This document shows, piece after piece, positions 19,274 through 30,411 of a stretch of 64,000 nucleotides of DNA; the first letter of the stretch is position 1, and every line of letters begins with the position of its first letter. The position numbers were made by a program, and so were the translations under genes. Location: the NCBI GenBank assembly GCA_963813345.1, contig CAWEYR010000028.1:1-64000 (forward strand). The letters run 5' to 3'. This DNA comes from CAWDDA01 sp963813345. Its GTDB lineage: Bacteria > Acidobacteriota > Blastocatellia > RBC074. The notes beneath the pieces were generated by a model that was not told where the DNA came from, searched no databases, and saw only the letters and a list, made by a program, of their open reading frames with translations.

Positions 19274-20236
19274 ATGAAGAAACTGCGGTGGGGTCTGATC
19301 GGGTGCGGTGACATCGTGCGAAAGCGCGTTGCATCTGCATTGAGTACAGGACCTCGTTCAGAGCTGCGCGCTGTAAGCAGGGCGCGCACAGAGCTCGCCG
19401 CTGATTTCGCTCGCGACTATGATGCCCGTGTCTTCTCTGACTGGAAGGCGATGGTCAGATCGGATGAGATTGACGCAGTCTATATTGCCACACCCGTTTT
19501 CCTTCACTGCGAGCAGACAGTCGAGGCTGCACAGAGCGGCAAGCACGTTCTTTGCGAGAAGCCGATGGCTCTCGATGTTGCAGAGTGCGATCGAATGATT
19601 GCCGCGTGCTCCGAAGCACGTGTCAAGCTTGGTGTGGCCTATTACCGGCATCTCTACCCATTGATTCAACGGATACGGCGCCTCGTAGCCGACGGAACCA
19701 TCGGCAAGCCGGTTCTCGCTCGCATTGAGGCATTTGAGCGATTCAATCCGCAGCCTGGCTCAGATCGATACTGGCTTCTGGAGCCCGAGAAATCGGGCGG
19801 AGGTCCGATGATGGACTTCGGATGCCATCGAATCGAAATACTGCTTGATGTTCTGGGCCCAATCGAGAGAGTGAGTGCAGCGCACAAGAACCTGCTCTTT
19901 GAGCGCCGGGTAGAGGATACGACGCTGGCGACTTTCAACTTTACGTCCGGCGCGATCGCATCTCTTGCGTGCACGCATGCAGCAATCGAGCCGCGCGACA
20001 CTTTTGACCTGTATTGCACAGAAGGATCACTACACGTTGAATCTCTCAACACCGGGAAGTTGAAGGTTATAACACCGTCCGGAGTGGTCGACGAATCTCA
20101 CGCTCCAGCGTCAAATCTGCACCAACCTATTATCGATGATTTCGTAAATTCCGTTCTCGATGATCGAGCGCCGAGTGTAGATGGAAGCACAGGCCGGGCA
20201 GTCTCTGAAATTCTCGATCGGATATATTCGCGCTAA
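19274..20236 (+). CDS. Gfo/Idh/MocA family oxidoreductase
   Basis: 320 residues. The N-terminal Rossmann fold has WGLIGCGDIVRKRVASAL; the family signature lysine is in GKHVLCEKPMALDVAE. The C-terminal domain includes GGGPMMDFGCHRIEILLDVL, where the His is the usual catalytic position. These enzymes oxidise or reduce sugars and related substrates with NAD(P); the substrate is not predictable. ATG 19274 gives the canonical start KKLRWGLIGCG. It is divergent from the DUF2889 gene with only about 70 bases between starts. Confidence 0.92.
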   Translation: MKKLRWGLIGCGDIVRKRVASALSTGPRSELRAVSRARTELAADFARDYDARVFSDWKAMVRSDEIDAVYIATPVFLHCEQTVEAAQSGKHVLCEKPMALDVAECDRMIAACSEARVKLGVAYYRHLYPLIQRIRRLVADGTIGKPVLARIEAFERFNPQPGSDRYWLLEPEKSGGGPMMDFGCHRIEILLDVLGPIERVSAAHKNLLFERRVEDTTLATFNFTSGAIASLACTHAAIEPRDTFDLYCTEGSLHVESLNTGKLKVITPSGVVDESHAPASNLHQPIIDDFVNSVLDDRAPSVDGSTGRAVSEILDRIYSR

Positions 20237-20254
20237 GGCACGTTGTACCTTCGA

Positions 20255-20779
20255 ATGCCGTTACTCGTCGGACACGCTCTTGCAGGAGCGACAATATATG
20301 CTGCGGGGGAGGCCGAGGCTCTGAAGCCGCAGCAACGGCGGGGGCTCATCGCTGCGTGCGTGCTCGGTGCACTTCCCGACATTGATCTCATATTCCCATG
20401 GATTCTCGGTCTTGGCATTCAATGGCACGGTGGATTCACGCACTCGATTCTGTTCGCGTGCACCTCAGGAGTTCTGGCTGCGCGGCTCATCCGCGTGCGC
20501 TCAAGGAAGCTGGTTTTATTGCTCATGGGTGCGGCGCTGACACACGGCCTTCTTGATGCCGCGATGAAAAGAACCTACAGCGGTGCGGCCCTGCTGTGGC
20601 CTTTCTCGTCGAAGGTCTACAAACTTGGATTGATCGATTACTTTGCGTTCTATCCTGACTCGCGCCTCGACCCTCCGGCAATCCTGGTACTGCGAGCTCT
20701 GCAGATCAGCTTATACGAGCTATTGATCTTCGGAAGTATCCTGGGTGCGGTTCTGGTGATACGTCGATGGATGAGATAA
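20255..20779 (+). CDS. YdjM/metal-dependent hydrolase-like inner-membrane protein
   Basis: 174 residues with four to five hydrophobic segments. The pattern VGHALAGATIYAA, LGALPDIDLIFPWILG, HGGFTHSILFA and LTHGLLDAAMKRTYSGA matches the PF04307 (YdjM) family, with conserved His/Asp residues that may bind metal at the membrane. Function is poorly known. ATG 20255 is preferred to TTG 20243. Its 3' end overlaps the convergent cytochrome gene by 60 bases, so one of the two ends may be misread. Confidence 0.78.
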   Translation: MPLLVGHALAGATIYAAGEAEALKPQQRRGLIAACVLGALPDIDLIFPWILGLGIQWHGGFTHSILFACTSGVLAARLIRVRSRKLVLLLMGAALTHGLLDAAMKRTYSGAALLWPFSSKVYKLGLIDYFAFYPDSRLDPPAILVLRALQISLYELLIFGSILGAVLVIRRWMR

Positions 20780-22072
20780 GCTGCTGAGCTGCCGCAGTGC
20801 TGAGCAGCTGAGCTCTGCACTTCTACGGAAAGACTGACTGACGTCTCTTCCGCGCGGCGAAGCAATGACGATCTCGCAAAGAGGACCGTTGAACTCAAAG
20901 GACTTCGGGTCGTCATTTAGTCGCGGGTTCGACTCGGAGTTATCGAGATAAGCCACCACCTCGATGCGTGTCCCTTTGGTGAGTTTTATGGGGCGTTTCG
21001 CGAGAAAGGAGGGCTCCCATTCAAAACGCCGATTGCGGGACCAGACCAGCACCTGTGAAGTGCCATCGGGTCGAACAGCGCGCGCTTCGAGCGACTGAGC
21101 ATAGGGAAAGAGTCTCGGCCGGACACCAATAGCATCAGCGTCCTGATCGAGTGTCATCTGTGCTGAAACCTTTACGCCTTTAGCTTGAGCCGCGATGCGT
21201 GTCGCGGCGGATTCGAATGTCAGAGTCTGGACCTGTTTCGCGCGCTCATTATCGGCAAAATACAAGCCCAGCGAACTGCGATCTGAAACGGCCTCTTCGG
21301 TACCGCGGTATTCAATCTCGATAGCGATGTTGGACCCCGCCGGCAAAAGTCGCGCTGCATCAGCCGGGTATTTGACTGGAATCTCGCCGGGAACCCATGT
21401 ACCTAACAGCTCGCCAGTCGCACACGAAGAAGCCGTTTTCTGAACTCTAAACAGCGCGCGATTGACGACAGTCGCATTGCCGGGACGAAATTCGTAGCCT
21501 GAAATCCAGCGATCAGTTCCAAGCTTCGCCGGAACGACCACACACCGGACGGCCGATTCCTTCGCAGGCACCTTCACCGGCTCGCTCGCAGTCACTTCGA
21601 GATCGGGTTTCCCAAGTTTCCATCCACCGTTTACGGCGGCTGCTTCGCGCGGCGGCAGGTCTTTCTCTTCACCTTTTGGCGCGCCACCCTCAACCCACGA
21701 GACTATGAGATCGGTTTCCCGTTGAGATAACCCGTAATCGGTATGAAACGTGCCGAACCCTTTGACGGCCTGATAGGGCGGCATTCGTTTCTCGAGGACT
21801 TCTTCCTTGATAGCCTTCGCCCAGGGGCGCGCTTCTTCGAACGTGCTCAGTGGTATGTCGCTCTTGATGCCCTCCGAGCTGTGACAGACCACGCATTTAG
21901 CATTGAGGATGCGGATTATTTCCTTGTTGAATCGAACATTGGTCGTCACGGGCTCGTGCGAGACGACTGCGATCGGAAAGAAGAGGGCAAAGACGGAAAC
22001 CGCAAGCGAGGCGAGAAGCCATCGCTTGCGGTGAGTGTCTGAAGAGCGCGCGGACGTGCTCACTGTTTCCAC
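20720..22072 (-). CDS. cytochrome c/PHM-like protein lacking copper ligands (P4)
   Basis: About 450 residues. An N-terminal signal anchor (WLLASLAVSVFALFFPIAVV) precedes a haem motif CVVCH and then the copper-monooxygenase-like region shared with P1-P3. Every position that binds copper in the paralogues is changed: VHH/MHH becomes VNRA, the LHY histidine becomes IEY, MPHMHLRG becomes RPRLFPYAQ, and EMM(I/L)G becomes PLCEIVIA. MPPWHADP also becomes MPPYQAV. It probably keeps electron-transfer or structural function only. Starts 5 bases after the P3 stop. The C-terminal 40 residues are Ser/Arg-rich and may be out of frame. Confidence 0.82.
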   Translation of the reverse strand: METVSTSARSSDTHRKRWLLASLAVSVFALFFPIAVVSHEPVTTNVRFNKEIIRILNAKCVVCHSSEGIKSDIPLSTFEEARPWAKAIKEEVLEKRMPPYQAVKGFGTFHTDYGLSQRETDLIVSWVEGGAPKGEEKDLPPREAAAVNGGWKLGKPDLEVTASEPVKVPAKESAVRCVVVPAKLGTDRWISGYEFRPGNATVVNRALFRVQKTASSCATGELLGTWVPGEIPVKYPADAARLLPAGSNIAIEIEYRGTEEAVSDRSSLGLYFADNERAKQVQTLTFESAATRIAAQAKGVKVSAQMTLDQDADAIGVRPRLFPYAQSLEARAVRPDGTSQVLVWSRNRRFEWEPSFLAKRPIKLTKGTRIEVVAYLDNSESNPRLNDDPKSFEFNGPLCEIVIASPRGRDVSQSFRRSAELSCSALRQLSSLSHPSTYHQNRTQDTSEDQ

Positions 22073-22077
22073 AGATA

Positions 22078-23301
<1,224 letters not shown>

Positions 23302-23331
23302 ATTCTTTCGTTTCTCTGTTCGATCCGTGGT

Positions 23332-24729
23332 CTATTTCATCGCTGTTGTCTTCAGCGGTTTGTTGTCGATGGTGTAGTCAATCCACCCAATCATCATATC
23401 ATCGTAAGTCGGCTCACCGAACCTTACGGGCTGCGTCGGGTCCGGGTTGTATTTGTTCTTCGCTGAATTGTCGAAGTAACCCGTCACCTCGAGCTTCGTG
23501 CCCTTTGGGATACCCTTTGGCTCTTTGAGGTAATAGACCGTCTGCCACGAAAAGCTATACGTCGGAACGTTGAGCAGAACTTCGCTCTTTCCATCGGGAT
23601 AAAATGCCCGGATCTCCATCGCTTTCCCGCGAAGGTGCATGTGAGGCATCAACGTGGTTATGTGGATGTCGTCCTTCGCAGTCCAGCAGGCCGTGACCTT
23701 CTGGTTCTCAGCGCCCGGAGGAATCATGAAAAAGTTGTTCGAGATGCCGTGCGTATGAAGTTCCTTTTGTGGCGGAATCTTCGCAAACACCAGACCGACG
23801 CTCGACCGATCCTTCTCTGCCTTACCCGTTGCCTTCGAATAGTGGAGCTGGAAGACGATCTTGGCGCCAGCAGGAATTCGCTTGATCGTTCCGACGTCGA
23901 ACCTGGCCTGATTCATTCCCGGGGCATAACCGGCAAGCAAGGTTCCGATAGTTCTCTTCACCAGAGCCATCCCTCCGGTTGCCAGCCGCCGCCACTCGGG
24001 GTTGCGCAGCCATCGTTGTAGACAGGGACATCCTTCTTAGTGCGCATCAGGAAGCCGTCACGATACAGGATCGATTCGCGCTCCCACTGCTCGCGCATCT
24101 TCTGCCATCTCTTCTTTTGTCATCTTTGGAGCCGGCTGACCGCCCTTCTGAGGCGGCTGCACGAAAGCAATGATGTGATGCACGATCGCACGGTTGCCGG
24201 GACGAGCCTCAGCCGACTGTACAAAAACGTCCTCTTTAAAGTCTGTCTGAACTTCGAAGTACTGGTACTCGTCCGGTCCTGAAGCTGCCAGAGTGAACTC
24301 CTCTGGCATTGGAATAATCATGTCGGGCTTGCCGATCGACCATCCATCCACAAACGAGGGGACCGTCGGAAGGGCCTTCGGATCACCTTCCGGAGAGCCG
24401 GCATCAACCCACGATGCGATAGTGTTGATCTCGCGTTCAGAAAGGCGGCGGTCGTTCGCGAAGACTCCGACCTTCGGGTCAGCATGCCAGGGTGGCATTT
24501 CACGAGACACAACTTTTTCACGAATGGACTTCGACCACGGACGCGTATCCTTGTACGAAAGCACCGAGAATGGCGCCGCTTCGCCGGGCCGGTGACACTC
24601 GGCACAGCTCTTGAACAGGATCGGTGCAACGTCTTTGGTGAACGTTACGTTCTTTTCTGTCTTCGAGCTTGCACCAGCAATCGCAATTGAGAAGATGAGT
24701 GCTACAGCAATTCCGATTCGACGCGTCAT
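23332..24729 (-). CDS. cytochrome c/PHM-like copper protein (P2, frameshifted twice)
   Basis: About 465 residues once two shifts (near 24105 and 23985) are bridged by comparison with P1; the middle frame reads YRDGFLMRTKKDVPVYNDGC, matching P1's YRDGFLMRIKADQPVVDDGC. Signal peptide, then SCAECHRPGE, IVHHIIAFV, FQLHYSKATG, MPHMHLRGKAM and DDMMIGW give a full set of haem and copper ligands. ATG 24729 has RBS GGAGGGA. The shifts look like sequence errors, since the protein is otherwise conserved. Confidence 0.85.
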
Positions 24730-24771
24730 TATCCCTCCAACGCGCCAGGCAGAAAGCCTGGCGCCCACAAA

Positions 24772-26433
24772 CTAATTCCCACCAGTTGCGACTTCCTTTA
24801 CTTTCTTACCCTTGATTGTTCTGCTACCCGTATCGAGCACGACTTCACTGACATCGCTGCCGGCCTTGACGAAGGTCACATCCATGTCTGAGCCCTTAAC
24901 ATAGAACGTGGTGTCGGAAGTCGGCAGTAGCTCGAGTTTCGGCTGGTTGGGCAGCTGTCCAAACAGTCGATTCCCTTCCAACGTCACTGTCACACTGCCA
25001 ACTATGCCGGCATCGTACTTTCCGACGTAACGTTCGAGAACGCTCGCTTCGACTTTTGCGACGGTCGGGTATTCAATGACGTAATCCATAAACCCAAGCA
25101 TCATTTCGTCGTATGTCGGCTCTCCGTATCTTACGTCTTTTGCAGGATCCGGATTGTACTTGTTCTTAGCCGAATTATCGAAGACGCCGGTTACCTGAAT
25201 CCTCGTTCCCTTCGGCAGCAGCTTGGGTTTGGTAAGCAGGTAGTTCGTTTGCCATGCAAAGCTGTAGTTCGGGACGTTGAGCAGCACTTCAGACCGTCCA
25301 TCCGGATAGAATACTTTATACTCCATGGCTTTGCCGCGAAGGTGCATATGCGGCATCAGTCCATGGATAACTGTGTCCCTTCGAATGATCTGGCATCCCG
25401 TAACTTTGTGGTTCTCAGCGCCAGCAGGAATCTTGAAAGTAATGTTGCCAACCGAGCGCGTGCCGATAAGTTTCTGAGGTTGCTCCTTGGCAAAGATCAT
25501 TCCAACGGACGAGCGATCCTTCTCGACCTTTCCGGCAACTTTTGAATAGTGAATCTGAAACCGAATCGTTGCCCCGGCCGGAATGCGCTTCCCGATACCC
25601 GGAGCCCATACGTCGGCGTTATGACCCGGCGCATAACCCGTAAGGATATTGTCGTTGCCTCCACCGCGTCGTATCGAGTCCGGCTGACAGCCATCGTCGA
25701 CTACCGGCTGATCAGCTTTGATTCGCATCAGAAAGCCATCGCGATAGAAAGGTGAGTTCTTGAGCTGTGCCTCCATTGCCTTATAGCGCTGCTCAGTTGT
25801 CATCTTCGCCATGTTCTGGGCGCCAGGAGGAACTATGAAAGCAAGGATATGGTGCACAATCTTGCGATTCCCCGGTCGAGCTTCGACAGCCTGTATATAT
25901 TTGTCTTCGGTAAAATTGGTAGGCACGTCGACGTACTGATACTCATCCGGTCCGCTGGCTTCAATGGTGAATTCTTCCGGAACCGTGATCACGTGATCCG
26001 GCTTGCCGATGCTCCAGCCTTCTACGAACTTTGGAGCTGCCGGCAGATCCTTGGGATTGCCTTCCTTTGCGCCCTGATCCACCCAGGCGGTCACGAGATC
26101 GATCTCTGCCTGCGAGAGTCGACGGTCATTGGAGAAGGTACCGTGGCTCGGATCGGCGTGCCAGGGTGGCATCTCGCGGCTGACTACCTTTTCTCGAATA
26201 GACTTTGCCCACGGCCGTACGTCTTTGAACGTCAGTGCGGAAAAGGGTGCGGCTTCTCCAGGCTTGTGGCAATCCGCACATTTGGCAAAGAATATCGGTG
26301 CGATCTCTTTATTGAAGGTTACATTTGCAGGAGCCGTCTTGCCGGACACGCTGGATGGCGAGTCGACGGCGAAGAGAGCGAGTGCGAGGGTAAAAGAGAT
26401 GACGGCGAGAAGGGCAAATCGCTTCCTAAGCAT
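24772..26433 (-). CDS. cytochrome c/PHM-like copper protein with C-terminal extension (P1)
   Basis: 553 residues, intact. Signal peptide (FALLAVISFTLALALFAV), haem c at KCADCHKPGE, and copper-site motifs IVHHILAFI, FQIHYSKVAG, MPHMHLRGKAM and DEMMLGF. The last 80 residues are an added beta domain (YVGKYDAGIVGSVTVTLEGN) similar to the DUF3471-type tail of beta-lactamase-like proteins. RBS AAGGAGA precedes ATG 26433. First gene of the four-gene run, so the operon promoter should lie in 26434-26640. Confidence 0.9.
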   Translation of the reverse strand: MLRKRFALLAVISFTLALALFAVDSPSSVSGKTAPANVTFNKEIAPIFFAKCADCHKPGEAAPFSALTFKDVRPWAKSIREKVVSREMPPWHADPSHGTFSNDRRLSQAEIDLVTAWVDQGAKEGNPKDLPAAPKFVEGWSIGKPDHVITVPEEFTIEASGPDEYQYVDVPTNFTEDKYIQAVEARPGNRKIVHHILAFIVPPGAQNMAKMTTEQRYKAMEAQLKNSPFYRDGFLMRIKADQPVVDDGCQPDSIRRGGGNDNILTGYAPGHNADVWAPGIGKRIPAGATIRFQIHYSKVAGKVEKDRSSVGMIFAKEQPQKLIGTRSVGNITFKIPAGAENHKVTGCQIIRRDTVIHGLMPHMHLRGKAMEYKVFYPDGRSEVLLNVPNYSFAWQTNYLLTKPKLLPKGTRIQVTGVFDNSAKNKYNPDPAKDVRYGEPTYDEMMLGFMDYVIEYPTVAKVEASVLERYVGKYDAGIVGSVTVTLEGNRLFGQLPNQPKLELLPTSDTTFYVKGSDMDVTFVKAGSDVSEVVLDTGSRTIKGKKVKEVATGGN

Positions 26434-26671
26434 TGGGAAAAATCTCCTTGTGACATTTCAAAGTCACGCTGACGGACGTATCAGCGTGGACATAAACTCA
26501 AATTCAAGAGCAACTTACACGTGGATCAAGTCTGCGTGCGGCTGTCGCTCCGATCTTTACTTGACCAGTCAGACAATATATCACGAAAAATGAATGAATC
26601 CTCAGTCATTTTTTGCTAAAATATCCGCCTGCACTTCGTATTACGCAGACCAACACCCCATAGGTTGCAAA

Positions 26672-26715
26672 GTTTAGAGGTCAAGCTGCACGCAGCTAAT
26701 GCTTGAACTCTAAAC
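26672..26715. repeat. R2 inverted repeat (short)
   Basis: Arms GTTTAGAGGTCAAGCTGC and GCTTGAACTCTAAAC. The right arm encodes the last residues LEFKH and the stop of the CocE hydrolase. Confidence 0.75.
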
Positions 26716-28286
26716 CTCCTGCCACCGGAAGAACCACGCGGGACGCGTATTTGCGGCTGTGGTGAATCGTGTTGGTGGCTGTCCGGACTTCCTTGTCAGC
26801 TCGCAAGGCCTTGCCTGTATTCGGGTTGGGGTCGAATCTCGGATCGTTTGAGCTCGTAACATGCACCGCTATCCGATGACCCCGATTGACAATCAGACTC
26901 GTCGACCAGAGGTCGATCTCAAACTTGTAGATCTTTCCCTTCTCCATCATTACTTCCCGATCAAAGCCCTCCCTGAATCGCGCCCGTAGCGCAGAATCGA
27001 GGATCAGCCTCTCGGTGCCATCCGGGTAGACATCTATGAGCTTAGCCATCCAGTCAGTGTCCGGAACGTCTGACTCACTCCACAATTCCACCTTCACAGG
27101 CCCCGTTATCTCGAGGGGAGCTTCAAGTGTCCGCGTCTGAAACTTGATCACGTCCTTTCTTTCGCCGATAGCCCGCTGGTCCATAGGACCTTTCTTGATC
27201 GTCAGGTTCGAACCCCCTATGGTCGGTACGGGTTTCGCGGGATCGTACGTGTAGCTCGTTCGCGCATCCTGGGACGACGGGAGTTGGGAAGTCAGCAGGC
27301 CCTTTTCGTCGAAGTAGAGCGACACCTTCCTGGATGCGGGTGGCCAGTCCGAAGCCGTCCGCCACTCGTTTCCCGGGGCCTTCGGATCCGTAACATCGCC
27401 CATTACGTAATACTTCACTGCGGGCTCGCGCATGATCCCGTTATCGATGCCCTTGAGCCAGTATTCAAACCAGCGCACTGCCTCACGCTGAGGCTGAGCG
27501 GAGTTCTCCGGATACTTGACCTCTTCCACAGGACCATGAGCCCAGGGGCCCATCATCAGCTTCTGGTTGCCGCGCGCGCCCTTACCGCCGTGGTGCTGCA
27601 ACCCTGCAAAGTTGTCGATGTTGCCCTGCAGAAATACATCGTACCAGCCACCCTGGTTGTAGACGGGCACTCGAACCTTCGACCAGTGCAGACGCCCCTC
27701 GCGTATATCCCAGTAGCCATCCTGTTTGTAGTGCCGGAGCGTTTCGGCAAGCACATCAAGAGCATTCTGGCTCTTGAGCCATACCTCGTTGATTTCACGA
27801 CGAAAGATTCCGCCGGTAAATATCGCGTGCTGGTATGCTGACGCAGGCGCGACAGTCACGTACATGGCCGTCAAATGTGGCGGAGCCATGATCGACGCCT
27901 GATTCGCGGTTATACCGAGAGCTGAACCGCCATACATCCCGATCTTCTTGTTCGACCACGGTTGAGCAGCTATCCATTCAACGGTGTCGTATCCATCGAG
28001 ATGATCATCCATGAATGGCAGATAGCGCCCCTCACTCTTGAATCGTCCGCGGCAGTCCTGCATGACAACTGCAAACCCCTCCTTGAGCCACGGCGTCGCC
28101 TGACCGCGCATGCCCTTGCTGTACGGTGTTCGCATGAGATATTACGGGCCACGGTCCGCTGCCCTCCGGCAAATAGACATCAGTCGCCAGCTTCACCCCG
28201 TCGCGCATCGCGACCATATGCTCGGTCGCAGGCGCTGGAGCCGGCGCCTGGAATACAAACAACAGTAGGGAGATTATCCAGATCAT
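26696..28286 (-). CDS. CocE/NonD family alpha/beta hydrolase, secreted (frameshifted)
   Basis: About 530 residues. Signal peptide MIWIISLLLFVFQAPAPA, then an S15 X-Pro-dipeptidyl-peptidase-like hydrolase: MQDCRGRFKSEGRY, nucleophile Ser in KIGMYGGSALGITANQAS, catalytic-Asp region PVYNQGGWYDVFLQG, catalytic-His region MMGPWAHGP, and a C-terminal beta jelly roll (VELWSESDVPDTDWMAKLID). It hydrolyses esters or acyl-amides; the substrate is unknown. The shift is near 28145, where dropping one T gives PVILMRTPYSKG. The C-terminus LEFKH comes from an R2 repeat. Confidence 0.88.
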
Positions 28287-28295
28287 CAGTGATTA

Positions 28296-28435
28296 CCTGG
28301 GAGCGCTGGTCTTCAGACGCGGTCACGAGCCGCGAACGCGTGCGAGTCTGTCGTGAGAGTCACTTGTTACTGAAGCAGCGCTCGAGTCACGCTTACGCGG
28401 CTCGTGCGCACGAGTCTGGAGACCGGCGCTCCCAG
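28296..28435. repeat. R3 inverted repeat
   Basis: CCTGGGAGCGCTGG and CCGGCGCTCCCAGG at the ends; inner segments CACGAGCCGCGAACGCGTGC and GCGGCTCGTGCGCACGAGTC also pair partly. Related to 61722-61852. It separates the amidohydrolase and CocE genes. Confidence 0.8.
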
Positions 28436-28443
28436 GTACGTGC

Positions 28444-29880
28444 CTAACCTCTCCAGACCCATCCGAACTGCGTGTTGCTCGGCTGAGGATTCGATCGGTA
28501 CTCTTCTTTGAGCTGCGTTATCTTGTCGCTTTGAATTGCCTGGCGTTTCGCTTTCACATCGAGCTTGTAGAGCCGAGCGGCATTCAATCCGAAGATCTTC
28601 GCCTTGATCTCAGGCGTGATTTGTTTGTAGCCGTACTTCGCCATCACATCATCACGCATCTGAAAACGTCGCAGACGCTCGATCTGAGATTGCGGGCTGC
28701 CGTTCCATATCGAGTCTGTTCCCCAGATGATTCGATCCTCGCCTCCGGGCAGATTGAGGACCTGACCCAGAAAATGCATTGCCGCCACTGCATTCCCCAT
28801 CGACATGCCGTTCCACGTACTCCCAACCTCGAAATAAACGTTCCGCAGGTTGCTTCTCTTTACGATATCGATCAGCTCTGAACACCACGGGATGTACTGT
28901 GGATTTGCTGCCTGCGACTCTGGCCGTTTCCAGGTAGGATGCCAGCCCGAGTGATAGATGATGAAGTTCAGATCGGGAAAATCCTTTGCCGCCTTCTCAA
29001 TGTCTTTTGGATGACAGTGCTCTTCATTGAAAAGTCCCAGCGGCAGACCTTTGTGGATGCAGATGTTTTTAATGCCCAGCTTGCGCGTCCGCTCCCAGAA
29101 GGGATACGTGTTCTTTTCGTCATCCAGCCAGTAGGCGCCAGCACCGATCTCGGAGCCGGGATACATCTTCCACGAGTCAATCTTGAGCACCTTTGCCTGG
29201 CGGTCCATTTCTTCCATCTCTGCCTTGCCCATATTGGGACGAAGCAATCCGTGACTGAGCAGTCGCTGCGATCCACCCGCAAGACGATTGATCGCGTTTC
29301 GTGTACCGACCATCTTGTCCGGCGGCAGGATGTTCTCGCGCCATTCAGATGTCGGGACGCCGCTGATGATGGACATCACAGTGTCGCTATCCATGAAAAG
29401 CTCTTTGACGTAGTGAGTCTGGTTGAGGAGTGCGAGCGCTTCGGCGGTCGAGCCTGCCTGGCTACGGAAGTTTCTGAGGAATGCCGCGGCCTGCTTGCCG
29501 ACTTCGGTCGTCTCAAACCACTTGCTCTCGACGTCGATATGATGCGTTTGATTGTCGAATATGAATTCGTTCTTCGGCCACTTTTCAGCGTACGCAGCCG
29601 GATCAAGAGCCTCGATCTCGTCAATGTCATACGTCGCGCCGAAGACTTCGTTGTAGGCGAGCATGGCAACGGCCATACCACCCGTCGTTCCGAGGAAGTG
29701 CCTGCGAGAAACGCCGAGCCGTCTCGCGCACGCTTCTGCCCGCTCTCCAATGCGTGCTTCCCAGCGCTTCTGGTCCTCGCTCTGTTCGGGCGGATAGAAC
29801 TCCTCATTCGAGCAGAGCTCAGTTGGTATGGGAGAGTGAATTGCCCGATCCTGGTCTGCTTCACACTTGCGAATCCACAT
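28444..29880 (-). CDS. Tat-exported amidohydrolase (COG2159-like)
   Basis: 478 residues. After an unusually long 57-residue N-region comes a twin-arginine signal (SRRHFLGTTGGMAVAMLAY). The mature part is a TIM-barrel amidohydrolase: DNQTHHIDVES near the N-terminus, NICIHKGLPLGL, FIIYHSGWHPTW and IIWGTDSIWNGSPQ supply His and Asp candidates for the metal site. ACMSD-type decarboxylases share this fold, so hydrolysis or decarboxylation are both possible. RBS AAAGGAC. It overlaps the small upstream ORF by 20 bases. Confidence 0.87.
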   Translation of the reverse strand: MWIRKCEADQDRAIHSPIPTELCSNEEFYPPEQSEDQKRWEARIGERAEACARRLGVSRRHFLGTTGGMAVAMLAYNEVFGATYDIDEIEALDPAAYAEKWPKNEFIFDNQTHHIDVESKWFETTEVGKQAAAFLRNFRSQAGSTAEALALLNQTHYVKELFMDSDTVMSIISGVPTSEWRENILPPDKMVGTRNAINRLAGGSQRLLSHGLLRPNMGKAEMEEMDRQAKVLKIDSWKMYPGSEIGAGAYWLDDEKNTYPFWERTRKLGIKNICIHKGLPLGLFNEEHCHPKDIEKAAKDFPDLNFIIYHSGWHPTWKRPESQAANPQYIPWCSELIDIVKRSNLRNVYFEVGSTWNGMSMGNAVAAMHFLGQVLNLPGGEDRIIWGTDSIWNGSPQSQIERLRRFQMRDDVMAKYGYKQITPEIKAKIFGLNAARLYKLDVKAKRQAIQSDKITQLKEEYRSNPQPSNTQFGWVWRG

Positions 29881-30070
29881 TGTTTTGTCCTTTCTCGACG
29901 TCTTTGGCGATCGATAGGCGATACTCTTCCAGCAGTTCCTGCATTATGTCCGAGAAGGTCCAATTGGGATCCAAAGAAGAATCGCTCTTCAGTCTCGCAT
30001 CCAGTTCACGGTAGACACGAGGCCGCGCCCACGCGAAGAAACCGGCGAGTTCTGACTCTTCTTCCTTCAT
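29861..30070 (-). CDS. small hypothetical protein
   Basis: 69 residues, acidic and mostly helical (MKEEESELAGFFAWARPRVY...). No family recognised. It is called because its stop overlaps the amidohydrolase start, suggesting translational coupling. An in-frame TTG at 30097 is an alternative start. It could be an accessory of the Tat amidohydrolase. Confidence 0.5.
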   Translation of the reverse strand: MKEEESELAGFFAWARPRVYRELDARLKSDSSLDPNWTFSDIMQELLEEYRLSIAKDVEKGQNNVDSQV

Positions 30071-30171
30071 CTTTGAGGAACGGTGGATCGAGCGCAAATG
30101 TTAACTCTGGCCAGCAACGTCGATTCTCGCCAAGGTTGCTCCCGAGTGTCAAGGACGCTTAGAGTGAGGGG

Positions 30172-30411
30172 ATGGAGACCGGGCAGATTCAGGTGGTCGT
30201 CAATGGCGAAGACGTAACGATCGAAACGGGAAGCACGGTCATGGATTTGATCGCAAAACTCGATCTCAAACCAGAGCGCGTTGCGATCGAATACAACGGC
30301 TCAATTCTCGCTCGATCCGAGTGGGCTGGCTTTCTCCTTCAGGATGGCGCCCGGCTGGAAATCGTCCACTTTGTCGGAGGAGGAATACGTTGTTTAGAGT
30401 TCAAGCTTTAG
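30172..30411 (+). CDS. thiS: ThiS sulfur-carrier protein with C-terminal extension
   Basis: 79 residues. The beta-grasp fold is clear: IQVVVNGEDVTIETGSTVMD, DLKPERVAIEYNGSILARSE, DGARLEIVHFVGGG. ThiS needs a free C-terminal Gly-Gly that is adenylated by ThiF and thiocarboxylated to donate sulfur to thiazole synthesis. Here GGG is followed by IRCLEFKL before TAG, encoded by the R2 repeat. Either a nearby frameshift hides a stop, or the tail must be cleaved, or the gene is inactive. No other thi gene is in the window. Confidence 0.8.
   Translation: METGQIQVVVNGEDVTIETGSTVMDLIAKLDLKPERVAIEYNGSILARSEWAGFLLQDGARLEIVHFVGGGIRCLEFKL

Noticed and set aside
28939..30162. 407-residue open frame opposite the Tat amidohydrolase
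   Set aside because: Antisense to a clear enzyme gene; no domain or RBS.
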